Assembly: GCF_001640805.2 (NCBI RefSeq)
Contig: NC_066837.1
Span: 27,900,789 to 27,964,788, forward strand
Length of the DNA: 64,000 nt
Origin: Lates calcarifer
Lineage: Eukaryota > Chordata > Actinopteri > Centropomidae
Reading direction: 5' to 3'
The position numbers and the translations under genes were made by a program. The notes below the pieces were generated by a model. The model did no database searches. It was not told the origin of the DNA and saw only the letters and a list, made by a program, of their open reading frames with translations. Positions 1 to 11,884 of the stretch are shown here, one piece after another (positions within the stretch are counted from its first letter, which is position 1; every line of letters begins with the position of its first letter).

Positions 1-2050
1 TGTAAACAAAATGACACATACTACAGAGTTGTTTCTGTCCACCATTTGAACTATTTACATGTACAATGGTGCATGGAGTAAAAATTGAGAATGGTTTTGA
101 GAATGGGATTGTTTGGTGGATGGCTCCTTTTCCTGTACTCGATCTGTCCTTGTAGTTAGCCACAAACCTGCCAATGAGGTCAATATTGACTGGTCTCAGT
201 GACTTACAGTAGATACCGTGATTTTATACTGTATATTCTTGCATGGGGTTGAAAATGATTAAAATTAAATGTTTGGGTTTTTTTTCCCCATTCCTTTTTA
301 CCCTGTCCCCTTGAATAATACCCAGAATGTCTGTACTCCTTTTTGTCACTGTGTGTGTGCAAGTCCACATGCGACATTTGAAGTTTTCAAATAATAACAG
401 AGTTCAATACATGTCTCTGAGAAAGGACAACTCTGTTGATATACTAGTAGCTTACCCCTTCGACTGGAGAGTCTAAAAGACCAGGCACTGGGCTCAATTG
501 GACTGACCTGAAATGTATTCCCCATCTGAGCCACCGACTGGCTGCTGTGTGTCCCCCAACTATAGGGGAAAAGGAGCGCTCACACTCCAAAGCTAGTGTG
601 GTATAATGAGGCAACCCGGGAACGCTGGTCTTATTTCACAGCTAGCCTCTAAAAGGTTAGCCCAGCCCAATTAATTCTGCTAGTTAAAAAGGTCAGGGCT
701 CTGTGTTAAAGGGCTTGGGAGAAGCTATACAAGGGCCTTTCAACGCCACCTCATTACTTAGGCTTCATCATGCTTCATTATAAAGTCGTAGACATTGTTT
801 AAACATGATTGGAGGTGGCCCAGGCTTCAGCCAAAGTCAACACAAACTAAGATTTGGATATAGTTGCAGGGGAGCTTTCTTACATGACAGGGCAAAGGTC
901 CTGCAGTAAGTTGGCCCTAATATTGACTTAAAAAACAGCAGTGTCCTACCACAGGAGATCATTATGTGCCGGAGTATGGCAGTCAAAAAAAACTGGGCAC
1001 AGCAAGAAGCTATGTGTCAAAAGTGTTAAGTTATTACTGCAGACTGATGGAGCAAAACTTTTCTTCCTTTCCCTAGTGCCCGGGTTGTATTTGGCTGTTT
1101 GACATATGCTGTGTATGTAGAAACAAAAGCCCAGTCATTTCACTCAGTGTTAACAGTGTAGCTACACTTTTGGCTCAACAGAGAAGCACAGGGGCATAAA
1201 ACATGACACACTTCAGCAGAGTCACATCTTACAGCAGGGAGCAGGAGGCTCATACATTAAACCCATGTATTTCTACTTCATTTACATTTAATTACCATTG
1301 CATGCTTTTTTGCATTAAGGCAATCTGTTAATCAAATACAACTGTTTGGCCCTTGCATCGCTGAACTGGGAGTCATTAATATCAAATTAATGCCCAGGGG
1401 CTGATATGGTTCTCTTGCTTACTGTATCAGCTGTGCTACAGGATGCTGCTGATTTGTGGACTTTGATGACTATGTTATATAAAGGCTAGACCATACAAGT
1501 AATCTGGAAATAACCCTAAATTCACCAAGACACACTGAAAACAATCAAATCAGTTTCAGCGTTTGCTTTCATATCACTTGTGTCTTTGTGAGGACCTAGT
1601 GTCCTCAAAAAGAGACTTGTCCAAAAGCACACACTCACACACTTCAAATACACTCAATATGATGTGTAAAGACACCTGAGGCACCAGGAGACGTGGGCAG
1701 GAATCAGATCAAAGGCCAGAGCCTGAGATAATTAAGACTGATCCTTTCACTGCCTGTGAAAATGAATCCATCACTATTCCACCACAATGAAATTCCTGCT
1801 GTGCACTTTCACTGAGCTTTGTTATCAAAGACTATATTACTATCAGTAATGTGAGGGGAAATTGAAAGGAAAGTTGTGCAAACTGGTTAATACGTTGTTC
1901 CAAATCAGAATAAATTTACATCCCCAAAAAATCATATACTGATCTAGGACATTTTTGAAGAAGAAAAAGAAATAGTCTCTCTGCACCCAGTATAGTATGC
2001 ACAGATAAGGGGACTTCTTCTTAGATGGATATATTAAGAACAGTGCCTCT
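1..2050. other. Upstream flank, nothing recognised
   Basis: AT-rich non-coding sequence with many stops in all frames and no recognised repeat family, RNA gene or exon. Short ORFs here (up to 62 codons) have no protein-like features. Confidence 0.5.
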
Positions 2051-2051
2051 A

Positions 2052-2235
2052 TCAGAATCAAAATCAGACTTTATTGCAAAGTGAGTTTGCACATACAAGG
2101 AATTTACCTTACTATATTGGTGCTAAAGGACAATTATAATAAAAAGAAAAGAGCAAAAAGCAAAAAGCAAAAACTATACTATATTTACAGGAACATAAGT
2201 AAAGGAGCATAAATATACATAATTATATAAATAGA
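2052..2235 (-). repeat. Fish LINE/L2-like 3' tail (antisense), old copy
   Basis: Begins AGAATCAAAATCAGACTTTATT and continues with GCACATACAAGGAATTTACCTT, then an A/T-rich stretch of repeated AAAGC units. This matches, from memory, a widespread teleost repeat starting AATCAGAATCAGCTTTATTG, usually read as the antisense 3' end of a LINE. The subfamily cannot be named without a repeat library search. Confidence 0.55.
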
Positions 2236-3394
2236 GTGCCCTGCTGCAAATGACTGAGTAAACTAAATTAAAGACAGATCAGAGGTACAATCCAAAGCAG
2301 TTAATTACACAAGCTGCCTGAGGAAGGTGAATTGGAAGGGGCCATGCCAAATCTTCTGTGCTGCTTGACACCTACCATCTTACCACGATAATTAGCAAGC
2401 TCTGCTTAGCGACACAGAGAGTGGAGTGGAGACAGTACAGTAAAAGACCAGTGACACGGAGGAACAGAAAGCTCTTCCTGCCAGAAACAAAACATTTGTT
2501 CAAAGAGTTTGAGTTCCTGTCACTGTCTGTCAGTGCAGATTGTGTGTGAAGCACCAAAGATGAACATTCTCTCATTGTAATTTCACATCCTGAATCTATG
2601 AATGCCACAATCAAACATTGATTCTGGATAGTGTGAATTTGTCACAGTAGCAGCCTGTCACAGACTGGGGAGGTGGTTTGTGGTAGCTTATACAGCAGTG
2701 TTAGAGGGTTGGAAACATTTGATTTGATTGACATCGTTGTCTCTTCCTCCTCCCAAAAATTTATGATTATGTAGAATTTCTGATCTGTAGTAGGTCATGT
2801 AACTGTAATATTAAATGGTGAGACAAGGAGGAGGATGCAGTGACAACATTGCTATTATTCACTTACTCCTCCAGTGTTTGTGTCAGCAGTGTGAGTAGTA
2901 ATCAGTGTCTAGACATTTTTACATATGCATCTAATGTGCAAATCTCTGCCAGAGCAAACAAAAAGAACTCTAGTATATAATGACAGTTTTGGCTGCTGAT
3001 TCTGCAATGAATAAAACAGGAAATTGTCTTTGATCAACCTGTGATAGTAAATTGCTTTTTTTTCCACTGTAAACTGTGTAAAGTGTTTGAGTTAGAGTAC
3101 AGGAGGAACAAGGTAGCATATGACATTGCTGAGGATATTTTTTTCCAGAGATGTGGTTTAATTTATGCCTTTAGAGTACAACTTTGAAATAAGCATTGTT
3201 TATCTGGAAATTCTTTTTATTAACTGAACTGCTCCAGAGAATGTCATTTGAAGACATTCTAGCCTTTGTTTTTCTCATATCTAGCATTAGTTGCTGATGC
3301 TCATTTGACTGAGACACCTGTGACTGGTTTTCTATGGTTTTGGTCATTTGCAGGTGAAAAGGTGTCATGGTTACAACAGATCTTGTAGATGTTC
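2236..3394. other. Upstream flank, nothing recognised
   Basis: Non-coding AT-rich DNA. Two small overlapping ORFs at 2358-2614 on opposite strands show no domain, signal or composition suggesting a gene. Confidence 0.5.
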
Positions 3395-3600
3395 AGGTCA
3401 TCGGCTCTTAACTTTTCTGGCTTGTGACCCTTTAGCATGAAGCAATGTCTACTTGTGACCTTTTTTCACTGGTTGCACGTGTCTACCACTGGTGACCAAA
3501 TAAACCAACAACTCAATTTTCTCCTTGCCTTATTTGAAAAGAATCTGACAATAATAATACACAAAACAGCAGTGGAAGTCTGAAAAAGAACATAACTAGT
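3395..3600 (+). mobile_element. Possible hAT-like non-autonomous element, decayed
   Basis: Starts with GGCTCTTAACTTTTCTGG followed by CTTGTGACCCTTTAGC. This resembles the hAT (Charlie-like) end CAGTGGTTCCCAACC...GCTTGTGACCC, which is much better preserved at 15157-15189 in this same window. The next ~180 bp resemble a common fish interspersed repeat. The far end and the 8-bp target duplication were not found. Confidence 0.42.
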
Positions 3601-4158
3601 GCTCATGTTACAAACCTTGTGATTTACACAATTTTACACAATGACATTTTGGCATTTTGAAATGTTGTCGGAACAATGGTTACATGTAAACTAGATGATT
3701 AAAAACTCTTTTCTTCCCTTTTTCACATGCCCAGGCTTAACATTAATACTACTAGTCTTCTTTGGACAGAAACCAACACATCCTGGACCAGTTTCAATGT
3801 AATGAAAGACAGTGATATAAACACTCTTGTCTCAAGTCATCAGTATTCTTTAAAAGTCAGTTAAAAGTGCTTGTTGGATTGTTGTGTGTTTGGTTGGTGC
3901 TATGGCTGTCAAATGATAAATGTTATGAAACTCTTGGACTTTACTTGTTAATAAAAAAAAGGTAGTCACACTACTGTAACAAGTTGGTAATGCAGTGTTG
4001 TAGTAATATGTAACAGCCCAACACTGTTTACCAATATACTGAGCTTCAAATTCCTTACAGTATTAAAATGGATGCACACAAATCTCAAACTAATTTGCTC
4101 ACACTGTACACACTGTATTTTGCAGTATTATTGCACACTGTACAGTCATTAACTGTTG
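3601..4158. other. Upstream flank, nothing recognised
   Basis: AT-rich anonymous sequence with one short A run near 3953; no exon, RNA gene or repeat family recognised. Confidence 0.45.
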
Positions 4159-4449
4159 TTGGGGCGGCTGTGGCTCAGGAGGTAGAGCAGTCGCCCACCA
4201 ATCAGAAGGTCGGTAGTTCGATTCCCGGCTCCTCCAGTCCGCGTGCCGAAGTATCCTTGAGCAAGATACTGAACCCCAATTTGCCTCCGATGTGTCATCG
4301 GTGTGTGAATGTGTATGTGTTAGAAAGCACTTATATATAGAACAAGTGCTGTATGAATGTGTGTGTGAATGGGTGAATGTGATCTGTAGTGTGAAGTGCT
4401 TGAGTGGTTGAAAGACTAGAAAAGCGCTATATAAGTACAGACCATTTAA
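4159..4449 (+). mobile_element. tRNA-derived SINE, near full length
   Basis: The head contains an A box (TGGCTCAGGAGGTAGAGC, from 4171) and a B box (GTTCGATTCC, 4216-4225), the internal RNA polymerase III promoter of tRNA genes. The body (GAAGTATCCTTGAGCAAG) and the 3' part, with GTGTGTGAATGGGTGAATG and AGCGCTATATAAGTACAG, are typical of a very common percomorph SINE. It is not a functional tRNA: the cloverleaf is not closed and the body continues for 200 bp. Target duplications were not evident. Related minus-strand copies lie at 8398-8510 and 50520-50685. Confidence 0.88.
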
Positions 4450-5572
4450 TATATTGGCATCTAAAGACAGATGAGTGAGGACATACATGTGCGTATACAG
4501 TATGCCTTTGCTGTTCTATGAACCAGCTGCCATGAACCAAATACTTTGCTCCCCTCCTCAAGTGTGGCGGCGGCTTTTAGGTGAATTGGCCTGTGAAAAT
4601 ATTGGATGATGGAATTTGAAAAATAGAAAATCCTGCTTGCTGCTTCTTAGCCCAGCTGCAATTGCTGATTTAATCTCTCTTTTAGTCTCAGGCCTCTCAC
4701 TAGTCGAAACGGCTCCTAGCATTTAAACGTGATCTACTCACACTAGGAACATCAAGTCAAGAGCAGCACAGAGAAATGAGCAAACACCATCAGAGGAACT
4801 CAGGTGAAAAAAAAAAAAGCAGTTGTACTTGTCTTTGTTTTTCTGCTCTCTCAGTCACTACTCCTGTCTAACCTGCAGAAAGATACTGCCAAACATGTCA
4901 GTGGCATCGCTGGTCATGAGGGGGTGGGTGGGTGGGGGTTCTGTTTCCTTTTATTTTGGTACATTTCTCTTTTGTCTGCCCCTTCATCTTCCCCTCTCCC
5001 CCTCTTTCTCTCTGTTCTTGAGACAGGAGAAGGAAGCTTGAAGAAGTGCTTCGTGTCTCCTTTGCTTGCTGAAGCAGCCACTATGAGGTGCTTTCCACTT
5101 CACAACAGCATTACACATCAATTATTCAAAAGCCCTGAAATAAAGCAGTTTGCCTCTTCTATCTCTTAAGGAGGAAAGAGAATTGTAAATGAAAAGGCAG
5201 AAGTGGTGATGATTCCAATGCTTGAGCAATTAAAAACATCACTTTTAAAAGATTCAAATGAGATAAAAAAAAAAAAAAGAAAAGTCAGAACCTCAGTGAG
5301 TATAGTTTACTAGCATTTTTAGAATTTCAGATGTAAGAAGTGGATGATTCCTGTTCTGTTCTGCTCATGTTCATTCAAATTAATAATTAATTTAATCCTT
5401 ATCAATGTGTCAGCAGGAATTAAAGACATCACCATGAGCTCTATGAGTACCACAGCCATACTGATGGATGAGTTGGCAGCAGTCAGAGTTAATATGTCTT
5501 AAGTTTGTCAACTAATCATGGACTACAGGTGGTAGTTCAATCATACCATATAATTCAATTGTTATAATTCAG
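4450..5572. other. Upstream flank, nothing recognised
   Basis: Anonymous sequence. A 121-codon + strand ORF at 4804-5169 starts in an A run and runs through a T/C-rich tract; its leucine/serine/phenylalanine-rich product looks like a compositional artefact. A run at about 5265-5278. Confidence 0.45.
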
Positions 5573-5865
5573 CTCTGTTCTATTGGACTGAGATCTGGTG
5601 ACTGTGCAGGACATTGGAGTAACTGACTTTGCCATCTTCATGTTGCAGCAGAAAACATCACCAGACCAGCTGAATATTAGAATGACTATCTCCATCCTGG
5701 CAGCCTGAACCAGTCCGGCCATTCTCCTCTGACCTTTCTAATTAACAAGGTGTGTTCACCCTCAAGGCTGCCACTCACTGCCATTTTTTTTTGTTTTTAT
5801 TGCCATTGCTTATAATATCTGGAGACTTGTGTGTGTGAAAATCCCAGTAGAACAATTATTCCATG
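5573..5865 (-). pseudogene. Tc1/mariner-like transposase relic, internally deleted
   Basis: Several blocks match, from memory, the antisense of a widespread fish Tc1-like transposase gene. In window order they are GGACTGAGATCTGGTGACTG (5585-5604), GCAGCAGAAAACATCACCAG, CGGCCATTCTCCTCTGACC (5716-5734), AACAAGGTGTGTTCACCC and GTGTGTGAAAATCCCAGTAG (5831-5850). The blocks are collinear, but most of the gene between the first and second is missing and the frame is broken, so this is a dead fragment. No terminal inverted repeats were found at its edges. Confidence 0.7.
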
Positions 5866-5905
5866 TTTAGTCTGAACAACAGCTGACTGCATATTTTTAT
5901 GCACG

Positions 5906-5951
5906 GCTCAGACAGTCATGTGACAGCAACTCACTACATGATTGTCTGAGC
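5906..5951. repeat. Short inverted repeat beside the Tc1 relic
   Basis: Arm GCTCAGACAGTCATG (5906-5920) pairs with CATGATTGTCTGAGC (5937-5951), 14 of 15 positions matching, with a 16-base loop. It may derive from the same decayed transposon; otherwise unexplained. Confidence 0.7.
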
Positions 5952-6821
5952 TGTGAACACAGCACTGATATATCACATTGTTGTAATGGTTAACAGGTTT
6001 TCAGTCAGTTGTCGATTTATCCATCCAGAAAACATGTGCTGTGGACTTGTGTGTCTGACCATAAGTCCAGTTCACTCTCCCTTTAACTCACTTTTACTCT
6101 CCACCACTTCCTTAGTAGTAGCATTTTGGCTTTGAGTCGGTTGTGCATTTTATCCATATTTTTTTGTTTTTGTCTTTGTTCTTTTGTTGCATTCTTCCAG
6201 TACCGTTTCTTTTATGTGCAGGTGATTTCCTCTGTTTTACAAGCCATGCAACAACAAATTAAGACAGCGGAACAAAAGTGCCTATAAGTGCCTTTTTAAT
6301 AATCTTGTGGTTTTGCCTTGAAGATTTTTGTCCTGTTTAAACAATGCCAAGTTTCAGCTAAAATTCAGTAGGGTAATTAGAGCACTTATTCCATCATCGA
6401 CTGTTATGAAAACCAGGCAGGCTGCTCGTCTACCAAAAACACCTAACCGAGAGCTCAACTGAGTGCTGAAGAACAGTCTTGAATCTGACTTGCAAAGTCT
6501 CCGGCACAAAACCACCTAAAATTATTATCTCCAAAGTAAACTCTAAACTTTTATTGTTTGGAAATTTAATTTATCACATGGGTTTTGTTAATAAATCAAC
6601 TTCAGGCACCCTTTATCTTCTTAAGAGAAACATCAGACACATTGTCAGTCATGACTGACACAATTTTGCTGTAATGCAACGAGATTAAAACAAAAGTTAC
6701 AGACAGAAGGATGTCTGCTGTCTTTACTTTTTCGCTTTTTATTTGCAGAGTTTAAGGTCTCAAGGCCACCCAAAGAAAACATGAAATTATTTCAACAATA
6801 ACCAGGTGCATAGTTGAAAAT

Positions 6822-6898
6822 AAAAGAAAGAAAGAAAATAAAATGAACAAAATATGAAGTAAAAATGTAAAAAAAAAAAAGAAGAAAAGAAAAGAAAG
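6822..6898 (+). repeat. A/G-rich low-complexity tract
   Basis: Imperfect AAAG/AAAAT units, including AAAGAAAGAAAGAAAA and a later 10-base A run followed by GAAGAAAAGAAAAG. Confidence 0.75.
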
Positions 6899-7534
6899 CA
6901 ACATATTTAGCCAATTCTATTATTTTTCTTTCTTTTGTTCCTTATAACTTTCTTGGAACCCTTCTTGGATGCACTGAGGTGATGAGAATGTATTGTCACA
7001 ATACTGTGTGAGCTAGCATGATAAAACTTTAAATAGAGCATGCAGGCTGGGGAATTTGTGTGGATACATAGTGCATATTTATGTGGCTATAGAGTAGAAT
7101 ACAGTCTTGTATTATAATATGCCAGTAATGTGTGTTAGATATTGGTATACTGTATATGAGCTATTAATTTTTCAATGGTAGCTGAATCTGTTAAGAAGTT
7201 CAAGTTCTAAGAATTATCAGGTTGTAAACTAAAATTCCCTTTTAGTTCTGAAAGTGTGAAGTGTTTTGAAGTGTTAAATGATTTTAATGGAAGCACTGTG
7301 TTTTCTCAGCTTGTGTCCTCACTTTCTCCTCACCTTGTCTACTGGGCCTGGTTTGGAAATATTCAATGGAAAAATACAAAAACAATTAAACAATAAAAAC
7401 TACTGAGCCATTCAGGAAGCCACAGATAGAATCAAACAGACATAAAGTGTTCAGACTGTTATTTTGTTCTTTATCTTTCTGTCTACACCAGAAGTGGGAA
7501 CGTGTCATGTTGCATTGGTGGACATTTCATGTTT

Positions 7535-7557
7535 TGTTATGTTATGTTATGTTATGT
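7535..7557 (+). repeat. (GTTAT)n microsatellite
   Basis: About four and a half tandem copies of the pentanucleotide GTTAT, flanked by TGTTTT and GTGTAT. Confidence 0.85.
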
Positions 7558-8397
7558 GTATATTTACAATGTGGATTCATAACAGAAGTTTCTGAGTGGC
7601 AATTCAAAACATGCACTAATATATACTGATAATTATGTAGCATAAGAGCTCTTGCATTTTTTTCACCACAGAAAAATCAAGCCAATGTACTGCTATAACT
7701 CAGAGTTATGTAGCTGAGCTAGCTGTAAGCCAGTTAATGTCAGTACAGGTAATAACTAAGCATCTATTGTATTATATGGTGAAGACCTACTTTAAAACAA
7801 AAGGTCCCTGAGATAACTTCTGTTATGATTCAGCTCTGTATACATAAAACTGACTTGACTTTAACTTGAAATTATTAGTACTGCAAATAAACTCCTTAAT
7901 TCACTCTCTATTTTATAAACATTTTATTTCAAGATCTACTTAAATAATTCAGTCATGAGAGACTAGTTCAAGAGCATAATTCATTATTGATAAAAGATAT
8001 TCCATTTGGGGTCAGTACATGATCAGGAGCTTGAGGCATCATGCTATGTGTGCACTTAATTTGATTGATAAATGATTTTGTGATTGGTAATTGGCTCCCA
8101 TTTAGGTAAGCGATGGTGATGTTAGGCTCATGTAATTGGACAAAGTTAAACAGGAAGGAGTTGTCTTTTAGATTTTAAACTGACAGGATAATAAAGGAAA
8201 CAGGGAAGAAAGCCAAGAGGTGTGGCATAGCAGGAATAATGATGGAGGGAGTGAGGGAGAATGATTGAAGTTGTCTTCCTGATTAACTGTCGCTAAGGTC
8301 CATTAACATTATATTTTCCATTAATCCTCATAGAGAACTTCTCTTCTTACTTGTGCCAAGTGATCTGGGGTCTGCTTCAGCACATCAATGCAAGCAA

Positions 8398-8510
8398 TCG
8401 GTAACTTGCTCAAGGATACTTCAGTAAGGATGAGGGAAGTATTGCTGACAAAGTAGTTTAAATCTGACTTCTCTGATTTCCTGATAGCACACTGCTAGCT
8501 CTGTCACGAC
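8398..8510 (-). mobile_element. Degenerate tRNA-derived SINE (same family as 4159-4449)
   Basis: ACTTGCTCAAGGATACTTC (8402-8420) is the reverse complement of the SINE body segment GAAGTATCCTTGAGCAAG at 4248-4265. It is followed by a decayed head region (CTGATTTCCTGATAGC...) where the antisense B box and A box should lie. Neither promoter box is intact. Confidence 0.5.
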
Positions 8511-9854
8511 ACACATTTTATTTCTTCATCAAACGTTAAGCATCACAGGACACGAGTCTGGAAATGGTGGCTAACTCATAAAATTTATTACACACAAAAA
8601 AGAGCTATGATAAAGTTCAAAGCCTTGCCCCCGAGTTCCCCACTCCAACACCAAAAAGGTCCCTGAAGTATGGCTAAATAATGCATCCACAGAGAGGCTG
8701 GTTACCTGAAATGCCCTGCCTGGATTCAGCAAAGTTGGCCATGTGGGAAAGCGGTTGCTTACTGGGGACCCTGAGGTGTGAAGATGGATATCCTTATCCA
8801 CTGATAGAGGAACAAACCTGCCACTGGCAAGCACAGCTGTGACAGCGACAAGGCACTGACTCAGCCACTGGAGGATCCAGTAGCTGCCCGATCTGTCAGT
8901 CTCTATTTAGAATTAAAGCAGTAATCGATACAGCAACCATTCACCCTGCCTCTCTTGCTGTCTGTGACTAAATACTGGATTTATGGTGTTGAAATACTTC
9001 AAAACTTTTATTAAGTCTCTGCATCTGTACTCATTAACACATCCACTGCAATGATGCCTTAACACTGACAACAATCAGTCACATAAAACAACAGTGTTCA
9101 GGGGTATATTTATCACCTGTTCTCCTCTTGAAGAAAAATAACACATGAAAGGACTGCAAGTAATTAGGCTGCCAGATGTGATAGTGCAAAGAAGTAATTA
9201 GTGGTAGACTGATCAAGTGATAAGTGAACAAGGGAAAGACACAATGTAAAGTATTTAAGCGATCTTGGATAAATGAAATAGCTCTGTATACTAAGCTGGA
9301 TGTCAAGATGAAGGAGCTCCATTTATTTTTACTTTTCACTCATATTCACTGATTAGATGTGATAGATTTAAAATGCACAGAGTGACCATTACAGTCTATT
9401 TAAGAGTGCTATAAATGGCATGTAGTAACCTATACGTGCCTATTAGCCATGTTATGAGCTCAGTTCAACAAACATGGTCTGGAAAAGCCAGTGACAGCAG
9501 ATGAACTGATATACCCCCATTTGGTTCTTCAGAGTCTCAAAAACTGTACATTCTATTAGTAACTACCTCTAGTCTTTCTAAAATCAATTGGAAATGAAAG
9601 CAGCATCTGTATTCTGCAGTGCAGTGTTGGTCTCAACAAGTCTGCCGTGTGAAATGAGAGTCCAGTAAATCATGTCTTGTCTACTCACACACACAGCAAC
9701 TGTGTCCTCTTCAAAATCATAGTTATTCTCAGTCTGTATTCTGCTGATTTATGTAAGTATGGGGCTGGACTGAAAGGATCAGGACTAATAGTACTGCTGT
9801 TACTGGTCATAAATATATGAGTTTGAACTTACACCACATGAAGTTGTTATGCCA
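8511..9854. other. Upstream flank, nothing recognised
   Basis: Anonymous AT-rich DNA. Minus-strand ORFs at 8571-8834 and 9079-9339 (86-87 codons) show no recognisable domain. Confidence 0.45.
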
Positions 9855-10330
9855 AATAAGTTAGCAAACCATCGCCTATTTACATGTCTAGCAGAGAAGG
9901 AGCAACATTAGCATTCATTTGGAGTTGTGGTTCTGGCCACCTGATGAATGTGTGTTCAATATTCACTCTCCTTCTAGTGCTGTTTTAGTTTATACCTACT
10001 CTTGAGAAAATATCTCTTGCTCTTTCTGGCAGCTAAATGCTCCACCATATCCACTATATTTTTCAGTCTGTCTTTTGGTGTTGAGCAGGCAGCATAGAAT
10101 GGTTTTATCAGAGGTTTTTTGTTGAAAATGAGGCAACAAAGACTGGTGACAGTGAAGTAAAATGGTAAAACTGTGCACCCTAAAACCAAAACAATTGCTG
10201 ACTGACATTAAAAGACTGTGTAGAGGTGGCCACTTTCTTTTTACAAATTCATTGTTAATAAAAATGTGTTGATTAAGGCAGCAGTGCAATGCCTCCTCAA
10301 GGGTTTTAAATAGAGCTTTTATGTACATCA
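9855..10330 (+). repeat. Unnamed interspersed family, copy 1
   Basis: Contains TTCTGGCCACCTGATGAATG, then CAATATTCACTCTCCT (9957-9972), a TAAATGCTCCACCATATCC block and TTTTGTTGAAAATGAGG near the end. The same ordered blocks recur at 42990-43365 and, as the head only, at 61540-61690, and in antisense at 33100-33190, 49800-50015 and 54575-54790. I recall similar sequence scattered in other fish genomes but cannot name the family. The 128-codon minus-strand ORF at 9996-10382 lies inside and is not a gene. Confidence 0.65.
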
Positions 10331-11545
10331 GCGAAACATAGGCTTGGAAAAAAAAATCACTCTCAATCCGATCTGTGTCCACTTAGAGTCATGATCTATC
10401 TGTCTCCATTACAGCACTATGCATGGTATGAATGGTATTTGTCCCTAAGCTGTGCCTGATTTACACACAGGACAAGCCAGGCAGCTTTCATTCAGAAACA
10501 ACTCAGACAAACCTGACACATTATACCAGAGATGTAAACCTCATTAATCACCGTCTAGGGCCAATTTAAGGCTCATTCAGATATCTAAAGCTAATAGATG
10601 AAACAAAGTTATTGTGATCTATTTCCATAAGCTAGAAATTCAGTGGAGCTGGTTCACATGTGTAGTCAAGCTGATGGCTGTTGATGGGTTGCCGGGTTAC
10701 AGACATAAAAAGGTAAATAAAGCAGACTGACACTTATAGCAATGCCATAGGAGAGCTACATATTTACACTCATTATAACACCTCTCAGCTAATCACAGTT
10801 GGAAGTCTCTGTGCTATAATTAATGTTATTATATTAAAGAGAGAAAGAAAAACTTTTATTGATGGAAAATATTTGTGTCAGTTAAGGCATGTGTTCATCT
10901 TGCTGAAGTCATACCAGAAACTTACAGCCTGATACATTTTGACTATGTCATATGATTTGTGAGATCAACATTTAGAGGCAAAAGCAAGCAAAAGCAGAAG
11001 TCACATGATTGCAGACCACAAAACACATGACCTTATAACACCTATGAGGTGATGAATATCTCATTTTCTAGCTCTGATCTTTTGTTGGCAGTAAATCCAC
11101 CACAAAGCTGTAAACAAAGAAAGAAAAAAAGCTATTGTTTCTCTTCATTCACCACTGTTGAACCCTGTCCTCTACGCTTAATACTTACTGTACCTAATGA
11201 CTCCCAGAGCAACTTAACTAATTATATTTGTACAGCAGTGAATGAAGCCAGGCCCCTATAGAAGCATATGTCAATCTGTGACCTACTATCAAAGGAGAAG
11301 GTCAATTACAATTGCGTGTCCAAGGACTCTCTATCATAGCCTGACCTTTAAGCTTGATGTGCCAAGAAACCCACAAGAGCCTCATCCAAATGTCACATGT
11401 TTCTGACAGTGCTTAATTCCCCTGGCTTTGGAGTATTTACTCTGTCCCTGTCTGTATCGATTCAGTACGTGTGAGCACCTACTGACAAAATCCTACAATT
11501 AGTGTGCAGCCTGCATATATATATATATATGTGTGTTTTGGATGA

Positions 11546-11584
11546 GAGACAAAGGCTATGGAATAGCCTTCCATAATTTGTCTC
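11546..11584. repeat. Hairpin-forming inverted repeat
   Basis: GAGACAAAGGCTATGGAA on the left pairs with TTCCATAATTTGTCTC on the right around a 5-base loop. It sits directly after a TA microsatellite. Confidence 0.75.
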
Positions 11585-11820
11585 TCCAAGTAAACATTCT
11601 GGTTTATTTTAAGACCTTACAGTCATACATAGTTTTTTTTATATATATATATATATAATTATGATAAAGTTCTTTTGAACAGTCACATTATACTCATCAT
11701 AACAAACTCTGGACACCATCATGTTTCTTTTGTTTTTTTTTTTCAAAAACTTTAATTGACCACTATGCAGTGAAATGTGGGGGTGGCAAATTTTAGACGA
11801 TCTGCTAAAAGGTTGTGTGC

Positions 11821-11884
11821 AATTAATAATACTAATAATATTAATACTAACACTAATGTTAATACTAATACTAATATTAATAAT
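11821..11884 (+). repeat. Imperfect AAT/ACT trinucleotide array
   Basis: Interleaved AATACT, AATATT and AACACT triplets over about 64 bp. The open frames through it (Ile/Leu-rich on one strand, Ile/Ser/Asn-rich on the other) are artefacts. Confidence 0.85.

Larger units (their letters stand above)
5953..8397. other. Upstream flank with simple repeats only
   Basis: A perfect 18-base palindrome at 6643-6660, an A/G-rich tract at 6822-6898 and a GTTAT pentanucleotide run at 7535-7557. No coding exon or named transposon recognised. Confidence 0.5.

Noticed and set aside
4159..4240. Functional tRNA gene
   Set aside because: A and B boxes are present, but the acceptor stem does not close and a SINE body follows.
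4099..4488. ORFs of 90 and 129 codons around 4.1-4.5 kb
   Set aside because: They are translations of the tRNA-derived SINE and its GTGTGAATG repeats.
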